Shown here piece after piece: positions 6,819 to 13,995 of a DNA stretch of 14,047 nt. A program made the position numbers and the translations under genes. The notes under the pieces were generated by a model. The model saw only the letters and a program-made list of their open reading frames with translations. It searched no databases and was not told the DNA's origin. Positions within the stretch are counted from its first letter, which is position 1. Each line of letters opens with the position of its first letter. The DNA comes from an uncultured Chlamydiae bacterium (GTDB lineage Bacteria > Chlamydiota > Chlamydiia > Chlamydiales > Rhabdochlamydiaceae). Where the stretch lies: positions 1-14,047 of the forward strand of contig CAMFJP010000019.1 in the NCBI GenBank assembly GCA_945957075.1. Direction: 5' to 3'.

Positions 6819-8765
6819 TTATTGGTTTTCCATAAGTTTTACGTTCTTTGCTGGGATATAGTAGTCTGTCTCTTTTTCTAAAAGTCGCCACATTGTGCAC
6901 GCGATAATGCCGATAAAACCAAGGGCAGCCAGCCAGAACATGTACCAAATAAGGCCAAAGCCTAAAAGAAAACTACACCCTCCTATAAAAAGTCCAATTG
7001 GGGTGTTTTTTGGCATGTGAATATCTGTGTATCCTGGGGTTTTAATTTTTGCTCCTTGGGTGTGTTTCATTGCCCAAAATGCATCGCGCGCATGGACCTC
7101 AGGAATATGCGCAAAATTATAGACTGGCGGAGGTGAATGTATTGCCCATTCAAGCGTCCTTCCATTCCAAGGGTCACCTGTTGCGTCTCTGTTTTTTTTC
7201 CGATCACGAATGCTGACAAGCAGTTGTAGTACTTGAAATCCAACGCCTGCAAGAATAAATAGGGCTCCGATACCAGCTAGGATAAAGAGCGCTTGCCACT
7301 CTGTGACCTCGTAGTAATTCAGACGTCTTGTAGCCCCCATAAAACCTAAAAGATAGAGAGGAGAGAAGGCTAAAAGAAATCCAATAAGCCAGCACCAAAA
7401 TGCATATATGCCCAATGTTTCATTCAATTTAAAACCAGAAAACTTCGGAAACCAGTAGCTGTAGCCTGCGAAGAAACCAAAGACAACGCCTCCAAGAATC
7501 ACAAAATGGAAGTGCGCGATTAAAAACAGACTATTGTGGATTTGGAAATCTGCAGCGGGGATAGACATAAGTACGCCAGCCATGCCCCCAATTGTAAAGG
7601 TCACAATGAACCCCAAAAACCAATACATCGGGGTTGTAAATTGGATTCTTCCTTGAAACATTGTAAATAGCCAGTTAAAGACTTTGACACCCGTTGGTAC
7701 AGCTATAATCATTGTCATAATTCCAAAAAAAGCATTGACGTTTGCACCAGCTCCCATTGTGAAAAAATGGTGCAGCCATACGATAAAAGAAAGAAGGGTA
7801 ATGGCCACAATTGCCCATACCATTGAGGTATATCCAAAGAGTTTTTTGTGCGAAAATACGGGAACAATCTCAGAAAAAATGCCAAAGGCTGGCAAAATTA
7901 AAATGTACACTTCTGGATGGCCCCAGGCCCAAAAAAGGTTAATGTACATCATAGGATTTCCTCCAAAACTGGAGGTAAAGATTTTTGTGTCCAATAGTCT
8001 ATCGGTTGTTAACATGGCGGTCGTTGCAGTTAGAATAGGGAATGCAAAAACAACAAGAACCATGGTGGCAAGTGTTGCCCAAACAAAGATGGGCATTTTC
8101 ATAAGGCTCATTCCAGGACAGCGCATTTTCAAAATAGTGACAAGAAAATTGATCCCGGAAAGTAGGCTTCCCGCTCCAGAAATTTGTACACTCCAGAGCC
8201 AGTAATCGACCCCAACGCCCGGGTTATATTCTAGTCCAGATAAAGGGGGATAAGCTGACCATCCCGTTCCTGCATATTCACCAATCATTAAAGAGACCAG
8301 GATAAACATGCCACCGAAGGTAAAAAGCCAAAAGCTAAGGTTATTTAGGAAGGGGAAGGCAACATCTCGTGCGCCAATTTGCAAGGGCAAGACTAAATTA
8401 ATTATACCAAACATAACGCCCATGCCCACAAAAAAGATCATAGTGACCCCATGGGCTGTGACAACCTGTTGGAAATGGGAGGCTGTTAAGTAGCCCATAG
8501 ATTCACCTACTGCAAAAGCTTGTTGCCCACGTATCATTAAGGCGTCAATAAGCCCTTTTGCAAGCATAATGAAAGAAACAATCAGATACATGATCCCAAT
8601 TTTTTTGTGATCAACAGAAAAAAGCCATTCTGTAGCTAGCCATTTCCATTTTTTAAAATAAGTTAGAAAAATAACTGCAAGTATACCTCCAAAGACCATG
8701 GAGGCACCTGCTAGGTACTCAATCCAGTCATGTTGAAATGCCTCTATCGTTAGTCTGCCAAACAT
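6819..8765 (-). CDS. cyoB: Cytochrome bo3 quinol oxidase subunit I (catalytic, proton pump)
   Basis: This encodes a 648-residue catalytic subunit (E. coli 663), which reduces O2 to water with quinol electrons and pumps protons. All cofactor ligands are visible, one lower than E. coli numbering: His105 and His420 for low-spin heme b, His418 for heme o, and His283, His332 and His333 for CuB, with the cross-linked Tyr287 in GHPEVY. Proton-path residues Asp134 (GARDVAFP), Glu285 and Lys361 (PTGVKVFNW) are kept. At the quinol site, Asp74, His97 and Gln100 are kept, but the position of E. coli Arg71 is Lys70 (AAA at 8556-8558). SIRDRKKNRDATGDPW and GRTLEWAI(H)SPPP mark the C-terminal part typical of CyoB. 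AGGAAG lies about 6 bp upstream of the ATG. It lies 12 bp after cyoA. Confidence 0.98.
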   Translation of the reverse strand: MFGRLTIEAFQHDWIEYLAGASMVFGGILAVIFLTYFKKWKWLATEWLFSVDHKKIGIMYLIVSFIMLAKGLIDALMIRGQQAFAVGESMGYLTASHFQQVVTAHGVTMIFFVGMGVMFGIINLVLPLQIGARDVAFPFLNNLSFWLFTFGGMFILVSLMIGEYAGTGWSAYPPLSGLEYNPGVGVDYWLWSVQISGAGSLLSGINFLVTILKMRCPGMSLMKMPIFVWATLATMVLVVFAFPILTATTAMLTTDRLLDTKIFTSSFGGNPMMYINLFWAWGHPEVYILILPAFGIFSEIVPVFSHKKLFGYTSMVWAIVAITLLSFIVWLHHFFTMGAGANVNAFFGIMTMIIAVPTGVKVFNWLFTMFQGRIQFTTPMYWFLGFIVTFTIGGMAGVLMSIPAADFQIHNSLFLIAHFHFVILGGVVFGFFAGYSYWFPKFSGFKLNETLGIYAFWCWLIGFLLAFSPLYLLGFMGATRRLNYYEVTEWQALFILAGIGALFILAGVGFQVLQLLVSIRDRKKNRDATGDPWNGRTLEWAIHSPPPVYNFAHIPEVHARDAFWAMKHTQGAKIKTPGYTDIHMPKNTPIGLFIGGCSFLLGFGLIWYMFWLAALGFIGIIACTMWRLLEKETDYYIPAKNVKLMENQ

Positions 8766-8777
8766 AAGGCGCTTCCT

Positions 8778-9641
8778 TTATTGTGGTGGATGCATATACT
8801 TCATCATGACCTTTTCAAAAAGATCGCTCTCTTCAAGTACATAGTAGTGTGGTGGATCGTATGAGCTTGGTTTTGCAAGCTCTTTATAAAGATCCATCGT
8901 CAAGGGTGGGGAGGAACTATGTACATCGTTTACCCAAGAATCAAAGTCCTCTTGCGATATGGATTTGGCTGTAAATACCATGCCAGCGAATCCCTCGCCA
9001 CTGATGTTTGAAGAAGAGCCTCTAAAAACCCCTTTTTTATTTGCAATCAGATGAAGTTTTGAGCGCATAGCAGGCATAGCATAAATTTGTCCGCCTAAAG
9101 CTGGAATCCAAAAAGAATTCATGGGGGCATCCGATGTGATTTCAAAATTTAGAGGGGTGTTTTCCGGAAACTGGATAAAATTTACAGTCGCAATACCCTG
9201 TTCTGGGTACAAAAATAGCCATTTCCATTCTAGAGCAATGACTTGAATAGAAATGGGTTTTTTATCAGAAACAAGGGGTTTAAAAGGGTTGAGTTCGTGG
9301 CTTGATCGCCAGGTGAGAAGGGCGAGAACAATAATGATAATTAGGGGTACCCCCCACCAACAGTACTCTGCAATGTAGTTATGCTCCCAATCTGGAGTAT
9401 GTTTGGCTTTAGTGTTATTTGCTCGATACCGCCAGGCAAATAGCAAGGTAAAGACAAAGACTGGGATTACAACAATCAGCATCAAAATAGAGGAAGTGAC
9501 AATCAGATCCCGTTCTTTTTGCCCAATCATCCCTTTAGGATCGAGTACTGCGATATAATGAGTGGACATATACCATGCAGATAGTGCGATAAAACCAAGA
9601 ACTAGTAGGGCCACTAGAGTGGCTATTGTTGTTTTTTTCAT
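8778..9641 (-). CDS. cyoA: Cytochrome bo3 quinol oxidase subunit II
   Basis: This encodes a 287-residue subunit II (E. coli CyoA 315). Seen: an N-terminal hydrophobic segment (about 6-25), then VLDPKGMIGQKERDLI, transmembrane helices at about 48-70 and 95-111, and a periplasmic cupredoxin-fold domain with LEWKWLFLYPEQGIA, MNSFWIP, GQIYAMPAM and FAGMVF. The CuA-binding cysteines and histidines of cytochrome c oxidases are absent, as expected for a quinol oxidase. Unlike E. coli CyoA, no Cys precedes the LDPKG segment, so it is probably not a lipoprotein; the N-terminal segment may stay as an anchor. The C-terminal His/Met-rich tail of E. coli CyoA is also missing. It is the first gene of cyoABCD and divergent from the ychJ-like gene. 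The ribosome site before ATG 9641 is weak (AGCAAG). Confidence 0.95.
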   Translation of the reverse strand: MKKTTIATLVALLVLGFIALSAWYMSTHYIAVLDPKGMIGQKERDLIVTSSILMLIVVIPVFVFTLLFAWRYRANNTKAKHTPDWEHNYIAEYCWWGVPLIIIIVLALLTWRSSHELNPFKPLVSDKKPISIQVIALEWKWLFLYPEQGIATVNFIQFPENTPLNFEITSDAPMNSFWIPALGGQIYAMPAMRSKLHLIANKKGVFRGSSSNISGEGFAGMVFTAKSISQEDFDSWVNDVHSSSPPLTMDLYKELAKPSSYDPPHYYVLEESDLFEKVMMKYMHPPQ

Positions 9642-9652
9642 CTTGCTAATAG

Positions 9653-9681
9653 ATATAGAATATTTTTTATTTTTTAGACAA
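9653..9681 (-). promoter_or_regulatory. Candidate cyoA promoter
   Basis: On the minus strand TTGTCT (complement of 9676-9681) and CTATAT (complement of 9653-9658) are separated by 17 bp in the short, A/T-tract-rich gap before cyoA. If used, transcription would start only about 5 bp before the ATG, giving an almost leaderless cyoA message, which would fit its poor ribosome site. The boxes match the sigma-70 consensus only partly, and such matches are frequent in this base composition. Confidence 0.25.
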
Positions 9682-9736
9682 ATGGCATTGGAAATAAAAA
9701 AACGGGATAATCGTCATATTTACCATGGAGGGAAAG

Positions 9737-10171
9737 ATGTTATGTCCTTGTTGGAGCGGTATTGTATATGAGATGTGCTGCCAGCCTTTTCATTTAGGGG
9801 AGCGTCCAGATACAGCTCTCCAATTGATGAGATCGCGGTATGCAGCATATGCATTATGTATACCAGAGTATATTATAGAAACGACACACCCAGAGAATCC
9901 CTATTTTTGTGCAGATACCGCCAGCTGGATGGAAAAAATTATGCTCTTTTCTAAGCACACGCAGTTTACAGGTTTAGACATTCTCGATTTTCACCAGACA
10001 GATAGCGCCGCAACGGTTGTTTTTTTTGCCCATCTTAAGAAAGAAGGAAAGGATGTTTCCTTTATGGAAAAAAGCGATTTTGAAAAAGTGGATGGAAAGT
10101 GGCTTTATCGCAGTGGGCAGGTGATAGGGCACGCCGGATGCAAAACTCATGAATATCCCCACTTTAGTTAA
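9737..10171 (+). CDS. YchJ-family (UPF0225) protein with SEC-C zinc motif
   Basis: This encodes a 144-residue protein. The N-terminus MLCPCWSGIVYEMCC is a SEC-C-type zinc-binding motif (CxC-x8-CC), followed by QPFHLGE and LMRSRYAAYAL, both hallmarks of the YchJ/UPF0225 family, and then an NTF2-like alpha/beta domain with YIIETTHPEN, ILDF, VVFFAHLKK and GKWLYRSGQV. E. coli YchJ (152 residues) carries a second SEC-C motif at its C-terminus; here there is only GCKTHEYPHFS, so that second zinc site is lost. The family's biochemical role is not established. I chose ATG 9737 because GGAGG (9727-9731) is at the right spacing; the in-frame ATG at 9725 would overlap that site. It is divergent from cyoA (95 bp) and convergent with the beta-barrel gene (58 bp). 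Confidence 0.85.
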   Translation: MLCPCWSGIVYEMCCQPFHLGERPDTALQLMRSRYAAYALCIPEYIIETTHPENPYFCADTASWMEKIMLFSKHTQFTGLDILDFHQTDSAATVVFFAHLKKEGKDVSFMEKSDFEKVDGKWLYRSGQVIGHAGCKTHEYPHFS

Positions 10172-10229
10172 AAAAAGAGAATGTCATAAAAATTTCTAAA
10201 AGATCGTCAAGTTTTTAAGCGCGCAAATG

Positions 10230-11141
10230 TTAGAAACTAAGGGCGAGCTCGGCAAGGGCGTAGGGTGCTGACTCAAACTTGTAATACTTGCCGTGGTGTC
10301 CGCGCCCATTGCGGATAAGCATCCATCCGCCAAAATTCCATCCAGCTCCTACTGATGCCCATATAGTTTTATTGGCTTCATAGCCAAGATTCCAAGAGAC
10401 GCCGCTAGAGTGTACTTCTACGATAGCATGGTGATATTTTCCATGGGCATCATCTACACGTCTTGGAAATCTGTACGGGCCGCCGAAAGTATCATAGACA
10501 AGTGAGGTTGAAAAGTGCTTGGAGAAGCTGTATTTTAGTGAGAAATCAAGAGGAAAAATTGCATGCAAAACCCATTTAGAAAATGTGGCATCAAATCCAA
10601 TAATAGGTAGTGTGTATGTTTGTTTAATCCCTGTAAATCCCCCCATTCCAACATGCAAACCGATATGTTTAGAGTAGCAGTATCTTCCCCATACAAGAGC
10701 TGAATAGACCCCTGAGTTAGCAAATTCAAATGTGGCTGCATTAACAGAGGCGCCAAGCTGCATGATCCAGCGCCATTTTTCCATGGCATCGGTTACCCAT
10801 GCAACAGAGGCAAGAGCGTTTTGGAAATTGCTTTGACTAAATCGTGGGTTTTTAGCCCATCCAAGGTGCATGAAACTATAGCCGACCTCCCAAGATAGAG
10901 CGTGATGGGGGTGGATGAAGTGTGAGTAGTATAGAGATCCATGGGTGTCGCCGTAGTGAAAATCCGAGCCCTTTGCAGAATGCGTTTTAAAGCTAGCTGG
11001 AGCAACCCAGCGCGCGTCGCCTGAAAAATGCCAAGGATGTTTTTGTTGGACGGCACGCGCATAATCGAGATTAATGAACGTGTAATCGGTTGCATATCCT
11101 TTAATGCCTAAACAGACAAAAAGAGCGAGTAGCTTTTTCAT
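10230..11141 (-). CDS. Predicted outer-membrane beta-barrel protein
   Basis: This encodes a 303-residue protein with a clear Sec signal (MKKLLALFVCLGIKGYA, cleavage about residue 17). The mature chain is rich in aromatic residues and glycine, with many short alternating hydrophobic/polar stretches of 8-12 residues (for example HALSWEVGYSFMHLG, GLHVGMGGF, GVSWNLGYEA, IWASVGAGWNFGGW), and it ends in LAELALSF. A terminal aromatic residue after alternating hydrophobics is the usual recognition signal for outer-membrane barrel assembly. It is unusually rich in histidine and tryptophan. I cannot name the family; a DUF6268-like or chlamydial porin-like barrel is possible. Its ATG overlaps the rnhC stop as ATGA, so it is translationally coupled to rnhC. 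Confidence 0.75.
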   Translation of the reverse strand: MKKLLALFVCLGIKGYATDYTFINLDYARAVQQKHPWHFSGDARWVAPASFKTHSAKGSDFHYGDTHGSLYYSHFIHPHHALSWEVGYSFMHLGWAKNPRFSQSNFQNALASVAWVTDAMEKWRWIMQLGASVNAATFEFANSGVYSALVWGRYCYSKHIGLHVGMGGFTGIKQTYTLPIIGFDATFSKWVLHAIFPLDFSLKYSFSKHFSTSLVYDTFGGPYRFPRRVDDAHGKYHHAIVEVHSSGVSWNLGYEANKTIWASVGAGWNFGGWMLIRNGRGHHGKYYKFESAPYALAELALSF

Positions 11142-12097
11142 AAAATAAGTTCTCTGGTTTTAAAGTGTAACTTAGCAACCCCTTCTAGTACTCCAGGGCC
11201 CTGTTTGGCTACAAGTTGTTTGCCGATGCGGACAACATCTGCAGATGCCCCTTTAGGGAGCTTTATCTGCACAGTAGCTCCAAGTTTTTCCAAATCTTCT
11301 ACAAACGCAGCACGTGCTAAAATGGAGGCTGCGGCAACAACGGGATCCTCTTCTGCTTTATGCCGCTGTTTTAACTGGACGCTGAGGTGTTTGCGGCGCA
11401 GCGCGTTTTCTACAACACGTTCATCTGCAAATTGATCGATTAAAACTTCGACGCATCCTGTTTTTTGTACCAAGTTTTCTATAGCTGTTGCATGTCCCCA
11501 AGCTAGTAGGTGATTGAGGTTTTTAAATTGCGCATATAACGTATTATATTTTCTTGGAGAAATCCTTACAATGGTATGTGCGTATGTGCTGCAAATTTTT
11601 TTACTTAGTGTTAAAATAGAGCTGTCTGTCATTTTTTTGCTATCGCGCACACCAAGATCAAGCAGGCCTTCGATGCCAGTTGCATCTGCAAAAATGCCAG
11701 CGATGCATAGTGATCCAAAAAAATCCCCTTTACCAGATTCATCAATCCCTATGCGTGGTGTCATGTTGTATGAGTGCTCTGGATGGCTGTAGGATAGGGT
11801 TTGTAGAATCTCGGGTTCCAAATAAAAACGAATGAAATCGTCTTTGTCTTTTCCTTGAACGCAGAGTTTGCCAGATAGGTAAAGAGTGCAGGAGATACCT
11901 TGTTTGTGTGCAGAAAATAGGGTGTGCGCTGGGCAAGAGAGGGAAAATCCCTTGTCTAAAAGATCATGACGTAGCTTTTCTGCGCGTTCAAGCGGCATGG
12001 TTGTGACAAAACAAGATGACATATCTAAAGAATGTATCTTATCTTTCCTTTGATGAGAAGCTCTTAAGGACTCATTGGAAGCCTTTTTTGTTTGCAT
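11138..12097 (-). CDS. rnhC: Ribonuclease HIII
   Basis: RNase HIII cleaves the RNA strand of RNA/DNA hybrids (R-loops, primers) in the cytosol. The protein has 319 residues. The N-terminal part (about 26-110) fits the TBP-like substrate-binding domain that sets HIII apart from HII, including SGKLCVQGKD. The catalytic domain opens with RIGIDESGKGDFFGSL (Asp119, Glu120) and has VRDSKK (Asp152), VEVLIDQFADE (Asp221 and Asp225, spaced as the last two catalytic acids of Bacillus RNase HIII) and AEEDPVVAAASILAR. The start is uncertain: ATG 12097 adds 25 basic residues with no ribosome site, while Met26 (MSSCFVTT, 12022) is where family members usually begin. The bacterial distribution of HIII (Firmicutes, Chlamydiae, few others) is one reason for the taxonomic guess. 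It is divergent from the 67-residue gene. Confidence 0.95.
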   Translation of the reverse strand: MQTKKASNESLRASHQRKDKIHSLDMSSCFVTTMPLERAEKLRHDLLDKGFSLSCPAHTLFSAHKQGISCTLYLSGKLCVQGKDKDDFIRFYLEPEILQTLSYSHPEHSYNMTPRIGIDESGKGDFFGSLCIAGIFADATGIEGLLDLGVRDSKKMTDSSILTLSKKICSTYAHTIVRISPRKYNTLYAQFKNLNHLLAWGHATAIENLVQKTGCVEVLIDQFADERVVENALRRKHLSVQLKQRHKAEEDPVVAAASILARAAFVEDLEKLGATVQIKLPKGASADVVRIGKQLVAKQGPGVLEGVAKLHFKTRELIL

Positions 12098-12165
12098 ATA
12101 AATAAAATATGTGACATTTCTTTCATGAAACTATAGGTTGTTACAAGAAAGGGAAAGAGGCCTTG

Positions 12166-12369
12166 ATGACTAAGCCAAGAAAAAAAGTGCAGCCAATCCC
12201 GCGTGATAGGAAAAAACTTCACCAAGATGATGCGTGTTATGTCTTGATTACTTGCAAAATGCCCTCGGCTGATGGTAAAATGCAGGTGGAAATGACGTAT
12301 GAAGGAGATGAATGCTTGGCAGCCTATCTTATTGAAAGCGCTCAGGAGTTTATAAGACCCCTTGTATAA
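12166..12369 (+). CDS. Small basic protein of unknown function (67 residues)
   Basis: The ATG at 12166 follows AGAGG (12156-12160) at 5 bp. The 67-residue product starts with a strongly basic stretch (TKPRKKVQPIPRDRKK), followed by a small predicted alpha/beta region: YVLITCKMP, MQVEMTYEGD, CLAAYLIESAQEFI. There is no signal peptide or membrane segment. I do not recognise a family; the basic tail would suit binding to RNA, DNA or ribosomes, but this is a guess. The stop overlaps the M20 peptidase start by 8 bp, which suggests translational coupling. An in-frame TTG at 12163 would add one residue. The good ribosome site and the coupling support a real gene. Confidence 0.65.
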   Translation: MTKPRKKVQPIPRDRKKLHQDDACYVLITCKMPSADGKMQVEMTYEGDECLAAYLIESAQEFIRPLV

Positions 12370-13735
12370 AGAAAAATACGCTGCATGGTATACGCAACAT
12401 CGCGAGGCTATCTACCGCGATTATTTTCAGTTTTTACGTTTTCCAAGTATCAGCACGCTTCCAGAACATGTTCAAGATGTAAGAAAAGCGGCCGCATGGC
12501 TGTGTGATTATTTAAACAAAAAAGGCTTGGCAGTAGAGCTTTGGGAGACCCCAGGACATCCGGTGGTTTTTGCGCAAACACCTTTTGTGTCTGGTGCTCC
12601 AACTGTATTGATATATGGTCACTATGATGTGCAGCCTGTCGATCCTTTAGAACTTTGGCATACGGACCCCTTTGATCCTGTTGTTAAAGATGGCGCTGTT
12701 TTTGCAAGGGGCGCTTTGGATAATAAAGGTCAGTGTTTTTATGCCATACAAGCAGTTCTTGCATACATGGATGTTTGTAAAGGAGCCCATTTAAATATAA
12801 AACTGTTTATAGAGGGTGAGGAAGAGTCTGGTAGCGAGGGGACGGAGCATATTGTTCTTAGAAAAAAAGAGGCCCTGCAGGCAGATCATTTGTGGGTCGT
12901 TGACATGAATATGCTTGGAGAGGGAAAACCAGCTCTCACATTGGGTGTTCGAGGGCTTGTAACTATGGATCTATGTTGTAGGACAGGTCTTTCAGACAAA
13001 CATTCTGGAATGTATGGGGGGATCGCACGTAATCCTCATAGGGAACTTACGCATATCTTAGCAGGAATATGGGATGAAAAGGGAAGGATTGTGATCCCTG
13101 GATTTTATGATGATGTTCTTCCTATGACAGATGAGGATAGTGCTTTCTTGAAACAGCATTTTGATAGCTCTGCGTACGAGGCATCTTTAGGAGAGCAGTT
13201 GAGCTCTTTAGAAGCTGGATATACGCATTTTGAAGCTGTGGGGACAAGACCATGTCTTGAAATTAATGGGTGGCATGGGGGGTATATGGGTGCTGGATTT
13301 AAAACAGTGATACCTAAAGAGGCCCATCTTAAATTGTCTTGTAGGCTTGTTCCAGAGCAAAATCCACAGCGTATTGCAGAAAATATTGAGGCGTTTTTTA
13401 AGCAAAGGGCGCCGAGTGGGGTGGATATTTCATTAACCATGCTACATGGGGCTGTGGCTTATAGAGCGCCTTTGGGTAATAAGAGTGCGCAGCTTGTTGC
13501 CGCAGCTTTTGCGGAGGTGTTTTCCGCGCCATGCTCTTACCTTTTTAGCGGGGGGTCTATTCCGATTGTTACTTTGCTTGCTAAGGTGTCTGGTGCAGAC
13601 GCGCTCCTAATGGGAGTTGGTCTTGCAAGCGACTGCATTCATGCTCCAAATGAGCACTTCCATTTAGAGCGTTTTGACAAGGGGTTTCTATCCATTGCCT
13701 ATGCCCTATTTCAGTTAAAATCTGAGTTTTGCTGA
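12362..13735 (+). CDS. M20-family metallopeptidase (dipeptidase/carboxypeptidase type)
   Basis: This encodes a 457-residue, dizinc M20 peptidase, probably a cytosolic dipeptidase of the CNDP/ArgE-like branch. Visible: FLRFPSIST at the N-terminus; IYGHYDVQPVDP with zinc ligand His87 and Asp89; GALDNKGQ with bridging Asp120; EGEEESGSEG with catalytic Glu154 and ligand Glu155; VVDMNM with Asp181; the dimerisation (lid) domain at about 200-330 with DKHSGMYGG; and CIHAPNEH with ligand His427. Length fits the family (450-480). The only start that retains the N-terminus is TTG 12362, because a stop lies in frame at 12353-12355; CAGGAG (12343-12348) is rather far upstream, so initiation probably depends on coupling to the preceding 67-residue gene, which it overlaps by 8 bp. 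The peptide substrate is unknown. Confidence 0.93.
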   Translation: MYKEKYAAWYTQHREAIYRDYFQFLRFPSISTLPEHVQDVRKAAAWLCDYLNKKGLAVELWETPGHPVVFAQTPFVSGAPTVLIYGHYDVQPVDPLELWHTDPFDPVVKDGAVFARGALDNKGQCFYAIQAVLAYMDVCKGAHLNIKLFIEGEEESGSEGTEHIVLRKKEALQADHLWVVDMNMLGEGKPALTLGVRGLVTMDLCCRTGLSDKHSGMYGGIARNPHRELTHILAGIWDEKGRIVIPGFYDDVLPMTDEDSAFLKQHFDSSAYEASLGEQLSSLEAGYTHFEAVGTRPCLEINGWHGGYMGAGFKTVIPKEAHLKLSCRLVPEQNPQRIAENIEAFFKQRAPSGVDISLTMLHGAVAYRAPLGNKSAQLVAAAFAEVFSAPCSYLFSGGSIPIVTLLAKVSGADALLMGVGLASDCIHAPNEHFHLERFDKGFLSIAYALFQLKSEFC

Positions 13736-13755
13736 CTTGTTTACGTTTGCCAGTA

Positions 13756-13797
13756 ACTCATGTTACGCAGCCGCAGGCTCTGCCGCATAACATGAGT
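13756..13797. repeat. Hairpin in the left arm formed by direct and inverse copies of the end repeat
   Basis: ACTCATGTTACGCAG (13756-13770) faces CCGCATAACATGAGT (13783-13797); 13 of 15 positions pair. The loop of 12 bp is GC-rich. The left arm of the palindrome can therefore fold on itself or pair with the right arm, giving two alternative structures. Confidence 0.7.
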
Positions 13798-13828
13798 ATA
13801 AAAAAAGAAAAGAGAGCAAAAAGCTTGT

Positions 13829-13899
13829 AGCTGGCTTATAGAGACATGTCGGGGATAAGTCCTCCGGCATTGTCCCCGACATGTCTCTATAAGCTAGCT
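13829..13899. repeat. Central 27-bp stem with 17-nt loop
   Basis: The left arm 13829-13855 pairs with 13873-13899 along 27 positions with a single G/T (G-U in RNA) pair at 13833/13895. The core GACATGTCGGGGA is followed, after the loop 13856-13872, by its complement. T-rich DNA (13907-13923) follows on the plus strand, so the structure could also stop transcription coming from the M20 gene. Confidence 0.85.
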
Positions 13900-13945
13900 A
13901 AAAGACTTTTATTCTCTTTTTTTATATCTGCGTAACATGAGTTAA

Positions 13946-13961
13946 GCAGCTTTAATGCTGC
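13946..13961. repeat. Small hairpin next to the palindrome
   Basis: GCAGC (13946-13950) pairs with GCTGC (13957-13961) around a TTTAAT loop, directly outside the right end of the palindrome, and is followed by ATTTT on the plus strand. It is short and may be chance. The rest of 13962-14047 shows only the minus-strand terminator and no assignable gene. Confidence 0.3.
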
Positions 13962-13975
13962 ATTTTCCCTCGCAT

Positions 13976-13995
13976 AAAAACCCGAAACTCAGGTT
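13976..13995 (-). terminator. Probable intrinsic terminator for a minus-strand gene entering from the right
   Basis: Read on the minus strand, AACCTGA, a GTT loop and TCGGGTT form a 7-bp stem (one G-U pair) that runs directly into a T-tract (complement of 13976-13980). On the plus strand the same stem has a C/A mismatch, so the minus strand is the likely one. A minus-strand frame open from the window edge stops with TAA at 13997-13999, just before the stem, which fits the end of a gene lying mostly outside. Only 16 codons of that frame are inside, too few to identify. Confidence 0.4.

Larger units (their letters stand above)
13754..13944. repeat. 191-bp nested palindrome with 17-bp perfect terminal inverted repeats (MITE-like)
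   Basis: TAACTCATGTTACGCAG at 13754-13770 is exactly repeated in inverse at 13928-13944. Inside, TATAAAAAAAGA (13797-13808) is inverted at 13915-13926, and a 27-bp stem occupies the centre. The left arm carries 26 extra bases (13771-13796) that include a further inverse copy of the end sequence. The identity stops sharply at TA on both sides, as expected for an element inserted at TA (Tc1/IS630-type), though TA is also self-complementary. No reading frame of note lies within. It begins 19 bp after the M20 stop. A large RNA structure or terminator is the alternative. Confidence 0.75.

Noticed and set aside
7684..8205. 173-codon plus-strand frame
   Set aside because: It lies entirely antisense within cyoB, whose codons are fully constrained by catalytic motifs; its product is low-complexity and lacks any domain.
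13793..13831. 12-codon lysine-rich frame within the palindrome
   Set aside because: Too short, part of the inverted-repeat structure, no ribosome site.
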